From positions 33,673 to 97,672 of the forward strand of contig CALEZT010000115.1 in the NCBI GenBank assembly GCA_937927975.1: DNA of 64,000 nucleotides. Direction: 5' to 3'. A model generated the notes under the pieces. The model searched no databases, was not told where the DNA came from, and saw nothing but the letters and a program-made list of their open reading frames with translations. The stretch's first letter is position 1. Each line of letters opens with the position of its first letter. Of the stretch, positions 53,156 through 63,872 are shown in pieces. The position numbers were made by a program, and so were the translations under genes. Origin of the DNA: an uncultured Phycisphaerales bacterium (GTDB lineage Bacteria; Planctomycetota; Phycisphaerae; Sedimentisphaerales; Anaerobacaceae).

Positions 53156-55171
53156 ATGTTAAGAAGAAACAGTCTGCATGTTGAGCTGCTGGTGGCACTG
53201 CTTCTGGGCAGCGCCGTTGCCCACGCCGGAAGCGACATACTCAGCGTCAATTTCTACGCTTGGGGCCGAGTCAACCAAGGTCCGGACAAAGAATGGAACC
53301 TGCCCGAATGGCGAGAGACTTTGACGTTGGAACCGGGTCAGGCTGCCGGCGTCGGGGACTGGGAGACAACGGGCTGGGTGAACTATTACGTGCCCTGGAG
53401 TCCTTCCGCCCCTCAAAAGCCGGTAACCATAACAAGCGCTTCAGGATACAGGGCAACGTTTACCCTAGTCACCTGCCGCAATGGCGCTCCTTACCGTTGG
53501 ACAATGAAGCGTGAGACTCTGCTTGGCGACGGCAATGGGGATCTGATGGATGGTCATGCCAATGCGACCGAACAGGACAACAAGCCGTTCGAAATGATCA
53601 TGTCCGACATTCCCTTTGGCAAATACGATGTGATCGTGTACCTGGGCGGCAACGAAGGGCAATGGGGTGACGGCAGAGGCAAGATCGTATTCAACGAAGG
53701 GCCTGAGCAGGATTTCTATCTGGGTCCGAAGGCCGAATTCTCTGGTTTTGCGGAAATCGTCGATGCCAATACTGCCGGCAACTATGTTGTTTACGAAGGG
53801 ATCACCGGGTCTTCATTCACCCTGCGGGTATGGGGCAACGGTTTCAATCACCTCGCCCCGTGCGGATTCCAGATCCGTCCGGTGGATGCTCCTGTAGGAC
53901 GCTGGAAGCTGGATGAGACCTCTGGCGAGATCGCGTTTGACAACTCCGGCAATGGATATGACGGGATCTTGTCTGCCGACCCAGCTCCCCTGTGGACGAC
54001 GGATCCTGATCGAGGCAACGTACTTGAATTCGGGCCGGGTAACGACATGGTGGACTGCGGCGTCGGACTCAGCGCAGGTGAGAACCTGACAGTCGCGCTC
54101 TGGGTGAAACCTGCAGACGGCGTCACGTATATGAGACCCGTCACATGTTACGACGGCGATTACTCTGAGAATCCCGGTTGGTTCCTGATGTTGCGCAAAG
54201 ATGACTGGGCGCCCAATGTTCCTCCGAACGTCTGGTTCCGGATTACCGGAACGGAGGGCGGATGGGACGCCGGCGACCTCTGGATCAACGAGTGTTGGAC
54301 CCCCGGCGAGTGGACTCACATGGCGTTCACCTTCGACGAGGACACCGACACTCTGAGCGGCTACATCAATGGAGACCCGGCAGGCAAGACGGTCGTGCTC
54401 GAAGGTCGCAGTGTCGCCACCGAGACGAACCCCCTCATCCTGGGCGCAACCGGCGGGGAGAATTATCGGGGCCTGATGTCCGACGTCTGCATCTACGACG
54501 TGGCGTTGACGGACGCTCAGATAGGGAAGCTGGCCAATCCGAACGCGATCCCCGTTCCCAACGGCAGTTTTGAAGAGGTGTACAAACCGGGATCGACCGT
54601 GATCATCGCTGACCTCGGCCTCAATTGGACGCGTGGCGTAGGCCCCAACACACCGATCGACCATGACACGGTGACCTATTCCGACGGCACCACAGGCGCC
54701 TCGGTCGATGTCCCTGGGTGGAGCAACAGTCCAGGATATCCACCCTCATACGATTGGCCGGTGGGCTGTGGTTCCATAGCAGGGGAAACCCCAGCCGCGG
54801 ATGGGTTCTATTACTATGCAGTCAACGGTGGGAACTGGGGCAATCCACAGGGTGGAACCATCGTCTCCGACGCACCCGTTGCCAAAGTCCAGAGCGGTCT
54901 GACCTATACGCTTTCAGTGCTCGTCAGCGGCCCGTCGGGCCCCGCGGCTCCTGTCGTACTCGAGCTGTTGGCCGACGGAGTGCCCCTGACGCCGAGTTCC
55001 TCGGTGGATCCGCTGGTCAGTGGCGACTGGCAGGAATTCTCCAGGACGTATGACGCTGCCAGTCTCGATGGCCACCTTGGTGAATCCCTGACGATTCGCT
55101 TGGGAATCGGCGGCGGAGCCAGCGGCGCGCAGACCCTCTTTGACGCAGTACGGCTTTCGTACGTTCAATAA
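53156..55171 (+). CDS. Modular exported protein with N-terminal FYAWG domain and LamG
   Basis: The ATG at 53156 follows AGGAGA and a signal peptide cut near AHA; product 671 residues. The first domain (about 25-240; [51 protein letters not shown]) is shared closely with the gene at 55345. After it come a LamG domain (about 242-460; DDSGNGYDG-type opening FDNSGNGYDG and VCIYDVALTDAQIGKL). The C-terminal jelly-roll (VPNGSFEEVYKPG...) resembles the NGSFE modules that bind carbohydrate. I recognise no enzyme. A hairpin with an 11 bp stem follows the stop. Confidence 0.8.
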   Translation: MLRRNSLHVELLVALLLGSAVAHAGSDILSVNFYAWGRVNQGPDKEWNLPEWRETLTLEPGQAAGVGDWETTGWVNYYVPWSPSAPQKPVTITSASGYRATFTLVTCRNGAPYRWTMKRETLLGDGNGDLMDGHANATEQDNKPFEMIMSDIPFGKYDVIVYLGGNEGQWGDGRGKIVFNEGPEQDFYLGPKAEFSGFAEIVDANTAGNYVVYEGITGSSFTLRVWGNGFNHLAPCGFQIRPVDAPVGRWKLDETSGEIAFDNSGNGYDGILSADPAPLWTTDPDRGNVLEFGPGNDMVDCGVGLSAGENLTVALWVKPADGVTYMRPVTCYDGDYSENPGWFLMLRKDDWAPNVPPNVWFRITGTEGGWDAGDLWINECWTPGEWTHMAFTFDEDTDTLSGYINGDPAGKTVVLEGRSVATETNPLILGATGGENYRGLMSDVCIYDVALTDAQIGKLANPNAIPVPNGSFEEVYKPGSTVIIADLGLNWTRGVGPNTPIDHDTVTYSDGTTGASVDVPGWSNSPGYPPSYDWPVGCGSIAGETPAADGFYYYAVNGGNWGNPQGGTIVSDAPVAKVQSGLTYTLSVLVSGPSGPAAPVVLELLADGVPLTPSSSVDPLVSGDWQEFSRTYDAASLDGHLGESLTIRLGIGGGASGAQTLFDAVRLSYVQ

Positions 55172-55174
55172 TCT

Positions 55175-55205
55175 GGCTTGGGGGTGCGAACCGTACCCCC
55201 AAGCC
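55175..55205 (+). terminator. Strong hairpin after the 53156 gene
   Basis: GGCTTGGGGGT (55175-55185), a 9-base loop and ACCCCCAAGCC (55195-55205) form a perfect GC-rich stem directly after the stop. No clear T-run follows, so it may attenuate or stabilise the upstream mRNA rather than end transcription fully. Confidence 0.6.
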
Positions 55206-55344
55206 GTTGTGAGAAGACCTGTACGCTCTCACGCGTCGATATCCACCCATCTGGTGCTCGACGAGGGCGCAGCAGAAGCAACAGTCCATTGGCGGCAACG
55301 GTGGATTATGCAGCATCAACCTTCACTACTGGGAGGACAATGAC

Positions 55345-57732
55345 ATGACTACAAGAAATCACGATAGAACCGTTTGTATCCGCGCCGTTTTGGCTATGAC
55401 GCTCCTGGTCCTCGCGTCCGGGTCGGCTGCTCAGGCCGCGGCCGACATATTCAGCGTCAATTTCTATGCCTGGGGCAGAGTCAACCAAGGTGCGAACACG
55501 GAATGGAACCGGCCCGACTGGCGAGAGACCCTCACGTTGGAACCGGAGCAGAGTGCCGGCGTCGGAGACTGGGCGACAACGGGCTGGGTGAATTACTACG
55601 CGCCCTGGGCTCCTTCAGCCCCTCAGGAGCCGTTAACGATAGTGAGCAATCAAGGGTCTACGGCAACGTTTACCCTGATCACCTGCCGCAATGGCGCTCC
55701 TTACCATTGGACAGCGAAACGTACGACTCTGCTGGGCGACGGCAATGGCGATCTGATGGATGGTCATGCCAACGCCACCGAACAGGACAACAAGCCGTTC
55801 GAAATGATCATGTCCGACATTCCCTTTGGCGAATACGATGTGATCGTGTACCTGGGCGGCAACGAAGGACAATGGGGCGACGGGACAGGCAAGATCGTCT
55901 TCAACGGAGGACCTGAGCAGGATTTCTATCTTGGTCCGAACGTCGAATTCGCAGGTTTTGCGGAAATCGTGGACGCCGCGACGCCAGGCAACTACATTGT
56001 GTACAAAGGGGTCAAGGGTTCTTCTTTCACTCTGAAGGTATGGGGCAATGGCTTCAATCACCTCGCCCCATGTGGCTTCCAGATCCGTCAGGCCAGCCCG
56101 GCCTTGGCGGCTGATCCTTCTCCTGCGGACGAGGCAACCGATGTTCTCAGGGACGTGCTCCTGGGCTGGAGTCCCGGCCAGATGGCCGAAGCCCACGACG
56201 TCTATCTCAGCACCCGTTTCGAGGATGTCGATGCCGCCAGCCGCACCGATCCCCGCGGCATCCTGATCAGCCAAGGGCAGACCGAGACCACCTGTGATCC
56301 GGGACGTCTGGCGTTCAGCACGACCTACTACTGGCGGGTCGATGAAGTCAATGCCGCACCGGACAATACGATTTTCAAAGGCAAGGTCTGGAGCTTCACG
56401 ACCGAGCCGGTGGCCTATCCGGTTGATGGCCAGTCCATCACAGTCACCGGTTCCGCCAGCGAGCTCAACCAAGGACCTGTGAATACGATCAACAACTCGG
56501 GGTTGACAGACGATCTGCACTCGGAAAACCTGACCGCCATGTGGCTGACCGCTTCGAGCGCGACCGGGCCGGTCTGGGTTCAGTATGAGTTTGACCGTGT
56601 TCTGCGCCTCCATGAAGTGTGGGTATGGAACCACAACGGATTGCTGGAGCCCATGCTGGGCCTGGGCGCCAAAGAGGTCAAGATTGAGTACTCGACCGAC
56701 GGTACCGATTTCGAGACTCTCGGAACGACTTACGAGTTCGCCCGCGCGCCCGGCAGGGCCGGCTATGCCTGCGACACCATTGTCGATCTCGAAGGCATCG
56801 CGGCCAAGTACGTCCGATTCACCATTCTCAGCAACTGGGGGAATGTCCTGAAGCAATATGGCTTGAGTGAAGTGCGATTCTACAGCGTGCCTGTCCTTGC
56901 CAGAGGGCCCAGCCCGGCTTCCGCCAAGACGGATGCGGATGTGACTTCCAGCCTGAGCTGGCGAGCGGGACGCGAAGCCGCCACGCACACTCTGTACCTG
57001 AGCACGGATCAACAGGCCGTGATCGATGGCACAGCTTCTGCAACAACCGTCACTTCGCCCGCCCACACTCCGGCCCTGAATCTGGCCAGCACGTACTACT
57101 GGCGGGTCGACGAGGTCAACGAGGTCGAGACCCCCTCGATCTGGCAAGGCGACCTCTGGAGCTTCTCGACCCGGGAGTTCGTCGTCGTCGATGATTTCGA
57201 GAGCTACACGGACGACATGGACGCCGACAAGGCGATCTTCCAGACCTGGATCGATGGCTACGAGGTCGCGGCCAACGGCTCGCTGGTCGGGTATGGGACC
57301 TCGCCGTTTGCCGAGCGGAACATCGTCCACGGCGGCAGGCAGTCCATGCCGTTTGAGTATGACAATACCACGGCGACCTACTCGGAGGGCACTCGAACCT
57401 TCGAGAGCCCGCAGGATTGGACGAAGCACGGCATCAAGACCCTGACGGTGTGGTTCTACGGCGATCCCGCCAACGCAGCCCAGCAGATGTACGTCAAGAT
57501 CAACAGCACCAAGATCCCTTATGATGGCGAGGCCGCCAATCTGACGGTGGCGCAATGGCAGACGTGGCAGATCGATCTGACGGGTCTGAATGTCGGCAGC
57601 GTCAGGACCTTGAGCATCGGGCTCGATCGCGTCAACGGGATCGGCGGCGCGGGCAAGGTCCTGATCGACGACATTCGGCTGTCAGGGCCCGGCACCGGCG
57701 GCAGCTTGGGACTCTCCGTTCCCGCGCCCTGA
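55345..57732 (+). CDS. Modular exported protein: FYAWG domain, FN3-like, discoidin, DDFESY module
   Basis: A 795-residue protein with a signal peptide (cleavage near AQA). It is a hybrid of its two upstream neighbours. Its first ~240 residues match the 53156 protein closely ([35 protein letters not shown]). From there on it matches the 50401 protein: FN3-like ([17 protein letters not shown]...YYWRVDE), discoidin ([26 protein letters not shown]), second FN3-like and the DDFESY module. Part of that is a perfect 579 bp repeat. It presumably binds glycans at the cell surface. The stop is followed by a strong hairpin. Confidence 0.82.
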   Translation: MTTRNHDRTVCIRAVLAMTLLVLASGSAAQAAADIFSVNFYAWGRVNQGANTEWNRPDWRETLTLEPEQSAGVGDWATTGWVNYYAPWAPSAPQEPLTIVSNQGSTATFTLITCRNGAPYHWTAKRTTLLGDGNGDLMDGHANATEQDNKPFEMIMSDIPFGEYDVIVYLGGNEGQWGDGTGKIVFNGGPEQDFYLGPNVEFAGFAEIVDAATPGNYIVYKGVKGSSFTLKVWGNGFNHLAPCGFQIRQASPALAADPSPADEATDVLRDVLLGWSPGQMAEAHDVYLSTRFEDVDAASRTDPRGILISQGQTETTCDPGRLAFSTTYYWRVDEVNAAPDNTIFKGKVWSFTTEPVAYPVDGQSITVTGSASELNQGPVNTINNSGLTDDLHSENLTAMWLTASSATGPVWVQYEFDRVLRLHEVWVWNHNGLLEPMLGLGAKEVKIEYSTDGTDFETLGTTYEFARAPGRAGYACDTIVDLEGIAAKYVRFTILSNWGNVLKQYGLSEVRFYSVPVLARGPSPASAKTDADVTSSLSWRAGREAATHTLYLSTDQQAVIDGTASATTVTSPAHTPALNLASTYYWRVDEVNEVETPSIWQGDLWSFSTREFVVVDDFESYTDDMDADKAIFQTWIDGYEVAANGSLVGYGTSPFAERNIVHGGRQSMPFEYDNTTATYSEGTRTFESPQDWTKHGIKTLTVWFYGDPANAAQQMYVKINSTKIPYDGEAANLTVAQWQTWQIDLTGLNVGSVRTLSIGLDRVNGIGGAGKVLIDDIRLSGPGTGGSLGLSVPAP
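56808..57386 (+). repeat. Copy 2 of a perfect 579-bp direct repeat
   Basis: Identical to 52119-52697. See that entry; the flanking codons at both edges differ between the two genes. Confidence 0.93.
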
Positions 57733-57757
57733 CCAGGATCAGCGCACCTTCGCAAGA

Positions 57758-57790
57758 GGGGCCTGTGCCGACGGAATGGGCACAGGCCCC
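57758..57790 (+). terminator. Hairpin terminator-like element
   Basis: GGGGCCTGTGCC and its perfect complement (57779-57790) form a 12 bp stem with a 9-base loop after the surface-protein stop. There is no T-tract, so its efficiency is uncertain. Confidence 0.6.
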
Positions 57791-57886
57791 TATGTCTCAG
57801 TGCAGCGTGACTCGACAGTGCGGCCGGATAGGGCAGAATACTGTCTACATATAGGGAATGATCATCGGTGTCGAAGGAGAGCACGA

Positions 57887-58633
57887 ATGCTAAGGCACAG
57901 ACGCATCCGCCTGCGCGGTTTCACGCTGATAGAATTGCTCGTGGTGATCGCCGTAATTGCTGTTCTCATGGCGATCCTGATGCCGGCTTTACAGAAGGCC
58001 CGGGAACAAGGCAAGCGGGTGTCTTGTATGAGCAACCTCAAGCAACTGCAGATCGCCTGGGGAATGTATGCAGACGATTTCAATGGTCGGATTGTCAACG
58101 GGCACGTGGGTTGGGGGACAAACCCCTGGGCCTGGGTTCCTTCCGATTACGCTTCGTCCCAGGAGGCGCAGCAGACCTTTGAGCGGGGGGCTCTCTACCG
58201 GTATGCCTCATCCCCCAAGATCTTCAAATGCCCGACGGGCGAACGCGGCCAATGGGGGACCTATGCGATCGTGGATGCGATGAACGGCCACGATTTTGGC
58301 AACATGCCGAAAGGGGTCCATGTCAAGAATCGATCGGACATTCGCCAACCCGGCCAGCGCCTTGTGTTCCTGGACGAAGGGCGTCTGAGTCCGGGGAGTT
58401 GGACCATCTACTATGACCAGGAGCGCTGGTGGGACTGTGTTCCCATCCGCCACGGGATGGGCAGCACCTTCTCCTTCGTCGATGGGCATGCAGAGTACCG
58501 GAAATGGACCGACCCGAGGACCATCGAGATGGCCCGGCTCATCTGGACCGGCGCCGGGTATCACGAACAGCATCCGGATAGCGAGGACCTGCACTGGGCC
58601 CAGCGGGGCGTCTGGGGCAAACTCGGCTATTGA
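57887..58633 (+). CDS. Type II/IV pseudopilin-like protein (prepilin N-terminal methylation domain)
   Basis: Start at ATG 57887 with AAGGAGA upstream. A basic leader of about 11 residues is followed by [21 protein letters not shown], the prepilin peptidase site and helix. The body is a globular domain ending with [19 protein letters not shown], the H-x9-DG type. It is a clear paralogue of the 29722 gene, sharing the cysteine-bounded KCPTG(E/R)RG stretch and the C-terminal WG-K-GW/Y ending. Like that gene it sits inside a block of secreted enzymes and precedes a GH2 gene by 41 bases. Length 248 residues. Confidence 0.85.
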   Translation: MLRHRRIRLRGFTLIELLVVIAVIAVLMAILMPALQKAREQGKRVSCMSNLKQLQIAWGMYADDFNGRIVNGHVGWGTNPWAWVPSDYASSQEAQQTFERGALYRYASSPKIFKCPTGERGQWGTYAIVDAMNGHDFGNMPKGVHVKNRSDIRQPGQRLVFLDEGRLSPGSWTIYYDQERWWDCVPIRHGMGSTFSFVDGHAEYRKWTDPRTIEMARLIWTGAGYHEQHPDSEDLHWAQRGVWGKLGY

Positions 58634-58674
58634 GAGGGACGCACAATCAGATCTGCCCCCATGGAGACTCACCT

Positions 58675-61602
58675 GTGAGACTAACGACCTGCGCGTTTGC
58701 CCGAGCTGTTGGCCGTGTCGCAGCTCTGCTCGCCTGTCTTTCCTTGGGAGCTGAGGTCTTGCACGGGGCTGTGGCATCTCCCGATGGCCAGATCCTGACG
58801 AAGCAGTGGACGATCCCGCTGGCTGGGACGTGGCGATTCGCCCTGGACCCGAACAACTTGGGCGTCAAACAACAGTGGTTTGCCCGCAAGTTGGCCGACA
58901 CGGTCCGGCTGCCCGGCACGACCGACGAGAATCACAAAGGTATCTTCAAGAACGAGCAATGCGTGGATCGGCTTTCCCGCGTCTGGTACTGGAAAGGGCC
59001 GGCCTGGTATCAACATGAGGTGACGGTTCCCGACTCCTGGGCCGGCAAACGCATCACGCTGCTGCTGGAGCGGAGCAAGAATGCGCGGGTGTGGATCGAC
59101 GAGACGTTCTGCGGATGGGAAGACACGCTCAGCGCTCCGCAGGTCTTCGACGTGAGCAAGGCAATGACGCCGGGCTGGCATACCATTACGGTGCTGGTCG
59201 ACAACGCCAGATTGCCGCCGGTCGGTCCATCCCACGCGGTGGATGAGCGGACGCAGACGAACTGGAACGGAATCATCGGCAGAATGGAACTGCACGCCAC
59301 CGATCCGGTCTGGCTCCAGGACGTGCAGATCTACCCCAACGCGGCCAGGAAGCAGGCGGTCGTCCGTGCGACAGTCGGCAATATCTCGGGCCGGCCGGCG
59401 GCGGGACAGATCACAGTCCGCTGCATGAGCTATAACGTCGCCGAGCCCGCGGCCTTCGCGACCCAATCAATCGATGTGCGGGCTTCCGAGCGTCAGACCG
59501 TCATCGAGTTCACCTACCAACCGGGCGACGACGTCCCTCTGTGGGACGAGTTCCAGCCGGCCCTGCTGCGTCTCGATTTGGCGCTCGAGGTCACGGCTGA
59601 TGGAAGGTCGTATCGCGATCGGCGATCAATCAACTTCGGCCTGCGCGATTTCACCAGGGAGCGCAACCAGTTGAGAATCAACGGCAGAGACGTGTTCTTG
59701 CGAGGCCGGATCGATTGCTGCTTCTACCCGCTGACGGGATATCCACCCATGGACAAGGCCCGCTGGCGGCAGGTGCTCTCAATCCTCAAGGACTGGGGCC
59801 TCAACCACGTCCGTTTTCATTCCTGGTGCCCGCCCCAGGCGGCGTTCGAAGCGGCCGACGAACTGGGGGTGTATTTCCAGGCGGAGTTGCCGAACAAGCG
59901 CAGCGCGTTCAACGCCCCGGAAGACGAAGAGGCAGCCTATCACAACATCGACCGGCTGGATGTCGAAAGCACCGAAACCGAAGTGACGCTCTATGACTAT
60001 GGCAAGCGGGAGAGCGAATTGATCCTTGAGCACTTCGGCAACCACCCCTCATTCGTCATGTATACCCTCGGCAACGAGTTGGGCCGCTGCGAGGCCATGT
60101 TCGACCTGGTCGCCCACTTCCAGCAGATTGACCCGCGTCGCCTCTACGCCCAGGGATCGAACAACATGCACTGGGCGCCGAGCCTGGCCGAGGGCGACGA
60201 CTTCTGGGTAATCGCCAAAGTGGAGAAGGATGCGCGCCCGCTTCGCGGCTCGTTTGCGATACACAGCTTCTCGAATCCTCATATCGAATCGCATCCGCCT
60301 TCCACGATGGTCGACTACAGTGCATCGATCAGTGGAGTCCCGGTGCCATTGATCGGACATGAGACCGGACAGTTCCAGGTCTATCCGGATTACCGCGACA
60401 TCCCCAAGTTCACCGGCGCGGTCCGGGCACGGAATTGCGAAATCTTCCGGGAGCGGCTTCAGGAAGCCGGGATGCTCGATCAGGCGCACGACTTCGTGCG
60501 CGCCTCGGGAGCCCTGTCGGCCATCTGCTATCGCGAGGATATCGAGGCGGCCTTGCGGACGCCGGACATGGGCGGTTTCCAACTGCTCGACATCCAGGAC
60601 TTCCCTGGGCAGGGCACGGCCCTGGTCGGCATGCTCAACGTGTTCATGGAATCCAAGGGGATCATCGCCCCTGAGCAGTGGCGACAGTTCTGCTGCGAGA
60701 CGGTGCCGCTGCTGAGGATGAAGCAGTATAGCTGGACGACCGACGAGACGTTTGTCGGTCGGGTGGAGGTGGCCCACTACGGTCCGGCAGATCTCCCCAA
60801 GGCGATGGTCACATGGACGGTCACAGACAGCAACCGCCAGAAGAGGGCATCAGGTGAGCTGGGGCCGGTCGCCATCGAGCAGGGAAGCGTCTTCGAGGCC
60901 GACATGTTCGCGCTGCCGTTGGCCGAAGTGGCGGCGCCGCAGAAGTTGACGATCACGCTGGCGATCGAGGGAACGCCGTATCGCAACGAGTATCCGATCT
61001 GGGTCTATCCCTCGAAGGTCGACACCCGCGCTCCGAGGGGCGTGCAGGTCACTCGAAGCTTCGAGGACGCCGGGACGCAGCAACACCTGGCCGCCGGCGG
61101 CAAGGTTCTCTTGCTTGCGAATCTCGACAAGCTGCCGCACAGCGTCCCCGGTGCGTTTCAGACCGATTTCTGGTCGCCGATGTTCGCGCAGAATGCCTTG
61201 AAACAAGGCCTCGCCCCCCCGCCGGGGACACTCGGCATTCTCTGCGACCCGACCCACCCGGCGCTGGCGTCCTTTCCAACGGAGCCTCATACCAATTGGC
61301 AGTGGTGGCACCTGGTGAAGAACTCGCGGCCGATCATCCTTGATGCGACGCCGCCGGACTACCGACCGATCGTGCAGGTGATCGACAACTTCGCCAGGAA
61401 CCACAAGCTGGGTCTGTTGTTCGAGACGAAAGTGGGAAAGGGCAAACTGCTCGTCTGTGCGATCGACCTGCCCCCCTTGCAGGAAGAGCCGGAGGCCAGG
61501 CAGTTTCTGTCCAGCCTGTATCGCTATGTGGCCTCGCCGCAATTCGACCCGAAAATCGAACTGGACGCGGCGATTCTGCAGAGGGTACTTCCAATGGACT
61601 GA
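58675..61602 (+). CDS. Secreted GH2 family glycosidase (beta-galactosidase/glucuronidase type)
   Basis: GTG 58675 (GGAG eight bases upstream) is the preferred start, with a signal peptide to about residue 33; total 975 residues. Domains: sugar-binding jelly roll (about 45-220; WYWKGPAWYQHEVTVP), immunoglobulin-like (about 220-330), then the TIM barrel. The barrel has FLRGRIDCCFYPLTGYPP, LNHVRFHSWCPP, YTLGNELG with E468 as acid/base, and GHETGQF with E563 as nucleophile. The remainder (about 700-975) is extra beta and Rossmann-like structure. The specific sugar cannot be told. Gap to the sulfatase that follows is 44 bases, so enzyme and sulfatase are probably made together. Confidence 0.87.
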   Translation: MRLTTCAFARAVGRVAALLACLSLGAEVLHGAVASPDGQILTKQWTIPLAGTWRFALDPNNLGVKQQWFARKLADTVRLPGTTDENHKGIFKNEQCVDRLSRVWYWKGPAWYQHEVTVPDSWAGKRITLLLERSKNARVWIDETFCGWEDTLSAPQVFDVSKAMTPGWHTITVLVDNARLPPVGPSHAVDERTQTNWNGIIGRMELHATDPVWLQDVQIYPNAARKQAVVRATVGNISGRPAAGQITVRCMSYNVAEPAAFATQSIDVRASERQTVIEFTYQPGDDVPLWDEFQPALLRLDLALEVTADGRSYRDRRSINFGLRDFTRERNQLRINGRDVFLRGRIDCCFYPLTGYPPMDKARWRQVLSILKDWGLNHVRFHSWCPPQAAFEAADELGVYFQAELPNKRSAFNAPEDEEAAYHNIDRLDVESTETEVTLYDYGKRESELILEHFGNHPSFVMYTLGNELGRCEAMFDLVAHFQQIDPRRLYAQGSNNMHWAPSLAEGDDFWVIAKVEKDARPLRGSFAIHSFSNPHIESHPPSTMVDYSASISGVPVPLIGHETGQFQVYPDYRDIPKFTGAVRARNCEIFRERLQEAGMLDQAHDFVRASGALSAICYREDIEAALRTPDMGGFQLLDIQDFPGQGTALVGMLNVFMESKGIIAPEQWRQFCCETVPLLRMKQYSWTTDETFVGRVEVAHYGPADLPKAMVTWTVTDSNRQKRASGELGPVAIEQGSVFEADMFALPLAEVAAPQKLTITLAIEGTPYRNEYPIWVYPSKVDTRAPRGVQVTRSFEDAGTQQHLAAGGKVLLLANLDKLPHSVPGAFQTDFWSPMFAQNALKQGLAPPPGTLGILCDPTHPALASFPTEPHTNWQWWHLVKNSRPIILDATPPDYRPIVQVIDNFARNHKLGLLFETKVGKGKLLVCAIDLPPLQEEPEARQFLSSLYRYVASPQFDPKIELDAAILQRVLPMD

Positions 61603-61646
61603 TCTGCGGTTGTACAATAGATCGACACAACGAAAGGACAGCCAAC

Positions 61647-63455
61647 ATGCACACAGCAATGAAGACACGCGCCGGAGTCAAGAGCAAAACCCTCTCATGG
61701 CATACCAGCGATGTTACGCTGGCAGCGGTGGTTAAGGTGAAGAATCAACTTGGCCGGGATATCCTGCGTTGCCTGATGTTCATCGCGATGACAGGGGCGA
61801 TATGCGTTTGCGGCGCCGCCGTTGGCCAGTCTGAAGCTCTGGGCGGCGACGCCGCGAGAGGGCATTTGCCGCGCGCGGCCCGTCCTGCTGCGAGGCCCAA
61901 CATCGTCTTCATTCTCGCCGACGACCTTGGGTATTCCGATTTAGGCTGCTATGGCGGTGAAATCGCGACTCCTAACCTCGACTCCCTCGCCCGCGACGGC
62001 CTGCGTTTCACCCAATTCTACAACACCACGCGCTGCTGGCCCTCGCGAGGCGCTCTACTCACGGGCTACTATGCGCAGCAGATTCACCGCGACGCCTTGC
62101 CTGGCCTTCCCGGCGGTACACGGGGCGTGCGGCAACCGTGGGCCCGATTGCTGCCGGATTTCCTCAAGCCCGCCGGCTACCGCTGCTACCACAGCGGCAA
62201 ATGGCACATCGACGGCAGAGTGCTCGACGGCGGATTCGACCGCTCGCTCAACATGAACAACCAGGGAAACTACTTCAGCGCCGCGGGCAATGCGATTGAC
62301 GACACACGCATAACCCCACCGGCCGACGAGAAAGGGTATTATGCCAGCATCGCGATCGCGGATCATGCCGTAGATTGTTTGAAGGATCATGCAGCGAACT
62401 ACGCAGACCGGCCGTTCTTTCACTTTGTCGCATTTATCGCGCCGCACTTTCCGTTGCACGCGCTCCCGCAGGACATCGCGACGTATCGCGATCAGTACCT
62501 CGCCGGCTGGGAGGCGATGCGCCAGGCGCGATTCGACCGGCAAAAGGAAATGGGCCTCGTCAACACGGCTCTTTCGGCGCTCGAACCCAACGTCGGCCCT
62601 CCCTACGCCTTCCCGGACGCGATCAAGAGGCTCGGTCCCGGTGAGGTGAACCGTCCCCTCGCGTGGAGCGAGCTTACGACGGAGCAACGCCGCTTCCAGG
62701 CGACCAAAATGGCCATCCATGCCGCCATGGTGGACCGCATGGATCAGGAAATCGGACGCGTCATTGCACAGCTCAAGGCAATGAACGCCTTTGAAAACAC
62801 CATCATCTTCTTCGCATCCGACAACGGCGCCAGCGCCGAGATCATGGTGCGCGACGGCGGGCACGACCCCGCCGCGTCGCCCGGCAGCGAAAAGAGCTAC
62901 CTTTGTCTTGGCCCGGGCTTTTCCAGCGCCTGCAACACCCCCTTCCGTCGCCACAAGACCTGGGTTCACGAAGGCGGCATCAGCACACCGCTCATCGTGC
63001 ACTGGCCGGCAGGCCTAGCAGCCAAGGGCGAACTGCGTCACACGCCAGGGCATGTCATTGATTTCGTGCCAACTGCGCTCGAACTGGCCGGCGTCCGGAA
63101 ACCGAATGAGTGGAAGGGTGAACCGATCCCCGAGGCGCCCGGGCGGAGCCTGGTTCCTGCCTTCGCCAAGGATGGAGTGGTTCTCCACGAGAACCTCTGG
63201 TGGCTGCACGAGGGAAATCGCGCCGTGCGCGTGGACAATTGGAAGTTGGTTGCCGCCAAGAACGACCCTTGGGAACTCTACGACATGAGCACGGACCGCG
63301 CCGAGCAGATCGACCTGGCCGCAAAGATGCCCGACAAGGTCAGGGAGCTCGAACGGATCTGGCAGCGTCAAACCGACGGCTTCATCGAACTCGCCCGCAA
63401 GACCCTCGTTGAGCAGCCGCCGGCAAATACCAGGCAGGGGAATACCAAGCGATGA
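61647..63455 (+). CDS. Secreted type I sulfatase
   Basis: A 602-residue sulfatase, start supported by AAAGGA nine bases upstream. The leader is long; the hydrophobic segment is at about 40-60. ADDLGYSD supplies metal ligands, CWPSRGALLTG places Cys130 for formylglycine, and SDNGAS with GKWHID follows in order. The catalytic motif is CWPSR rather than the CSPSR of the other two sulfatases here, indicating a different S1 subfamily. The gene overlaps the next start by ATGA and follows the GH2 gene at 44 bases. Confidence 0.9.
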   Translation: MHTAMKTRAGVKSKTLSWHTSDVTLAAVVKVKNQLGRDILRCLMFIAMTGAICVCGAAVGQSEALGGDAARGHLPRAARPAARPNIVFILADDLGYSDLGCYGGEIATPNLDSLARDGLRFTQFYNTTRCWPSRGALLTGYYAQQIHRDALPGLPGGTRGVRQPWARLLPDFLKPAGYRCYHSGKWHIDGRVLDGGFDRSLNMNNQGNYFSAAGNAIDDTRITPPADEKGYYASIAIADHAVDCLKDHAANYADRPFFHFVAFIAPHFPLHALPQDIATYRDQYLAGWEAMRQARFDRQKEMGLVNTALSALEPNVGPPYAFPDAIKRLGPGEVNRPLAWSELTTEQRRFQATKMAIHAAMVDRMDQEIGRVIAQLKAMNAFENTIIFFASDNGASAEIMVRDGGHDPAASPGSEKSYLCLGPGFSSACNTPFRRHKTWVHEGGISTPLIVHWPAGLAAKGELRHTPGHVIDFVPTALELAGVRKPNEWKGEPIPEAPGRSLVPAFAKDGVVLHENLWWLHEGNRAVRVDNWKLVAAKNDPWELYDMSTDRAEQIDLAAKMPDKVRELERIWQRQTDGFIELARKTLVEQPPANTRQGNTKR

Positions 63456-63562
63456 CACCCGCGATTCTGGCTGTGGTGCTTCTCACCACAGCCAGTGCCG
63501 CAAACGCCGCGACGCCACCCACGTCCGACATTGTCTTCATTCTGGCGGATTACGTGGGCTAA
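63452..63562 (+). pseudogene. Truncated start of another sulfatase gene
   Basis: The ATG overlaps the previous stop (ATGA). The 36 codons encode a signal peptide and then DIVFILADYVG, which is the sulfatase opening DIVFILADDLG with the second metal Asp changed to Tyr. A TAA follows at once. The following bases have no sulfatase-like frame. So a second, coupled sulfatase has been destroyed by an insertion or deletion at about 63560. Confidence 0.7.
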
Positions 63563-63872
63563 TCTCCAGGCGTGATAATCTGAACCGGCCCGAAAAGGCC
63601 TGATCGCATGAGCGGCGGGATACTGGCGTAAACGGGCCGCGTCTTGCCACGGGGAACCCTCCCATAGGAGCGGAATCCAACTCCCGGCAGGGTTCGCCGC
63701 CACGGAAGCAGCGGAGCCAATATCACTGCTCGGCAAGCGACCACTTTGCAGTGCAAGAGCAACGAGCAAGAACGGCCGGAGTCCGCTGGACCGCTCGTGA
63801 ACACTGGGTGGGTTGATGATCCTTCATGGATCTATGGTTGTCCTATGATTGGGTGTATGGGTATCGATCCCT
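63563..63872. other. Region after the broken sulfatase, no gene recognised
   Basis: 310 bp with no convincing ORF on either strand. The abrupt loss of sulfatase similarity at the left edge suggests foreign or rearranged DNA begins here, but I found no terminal inverted repeat. Confidence 0.4.
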
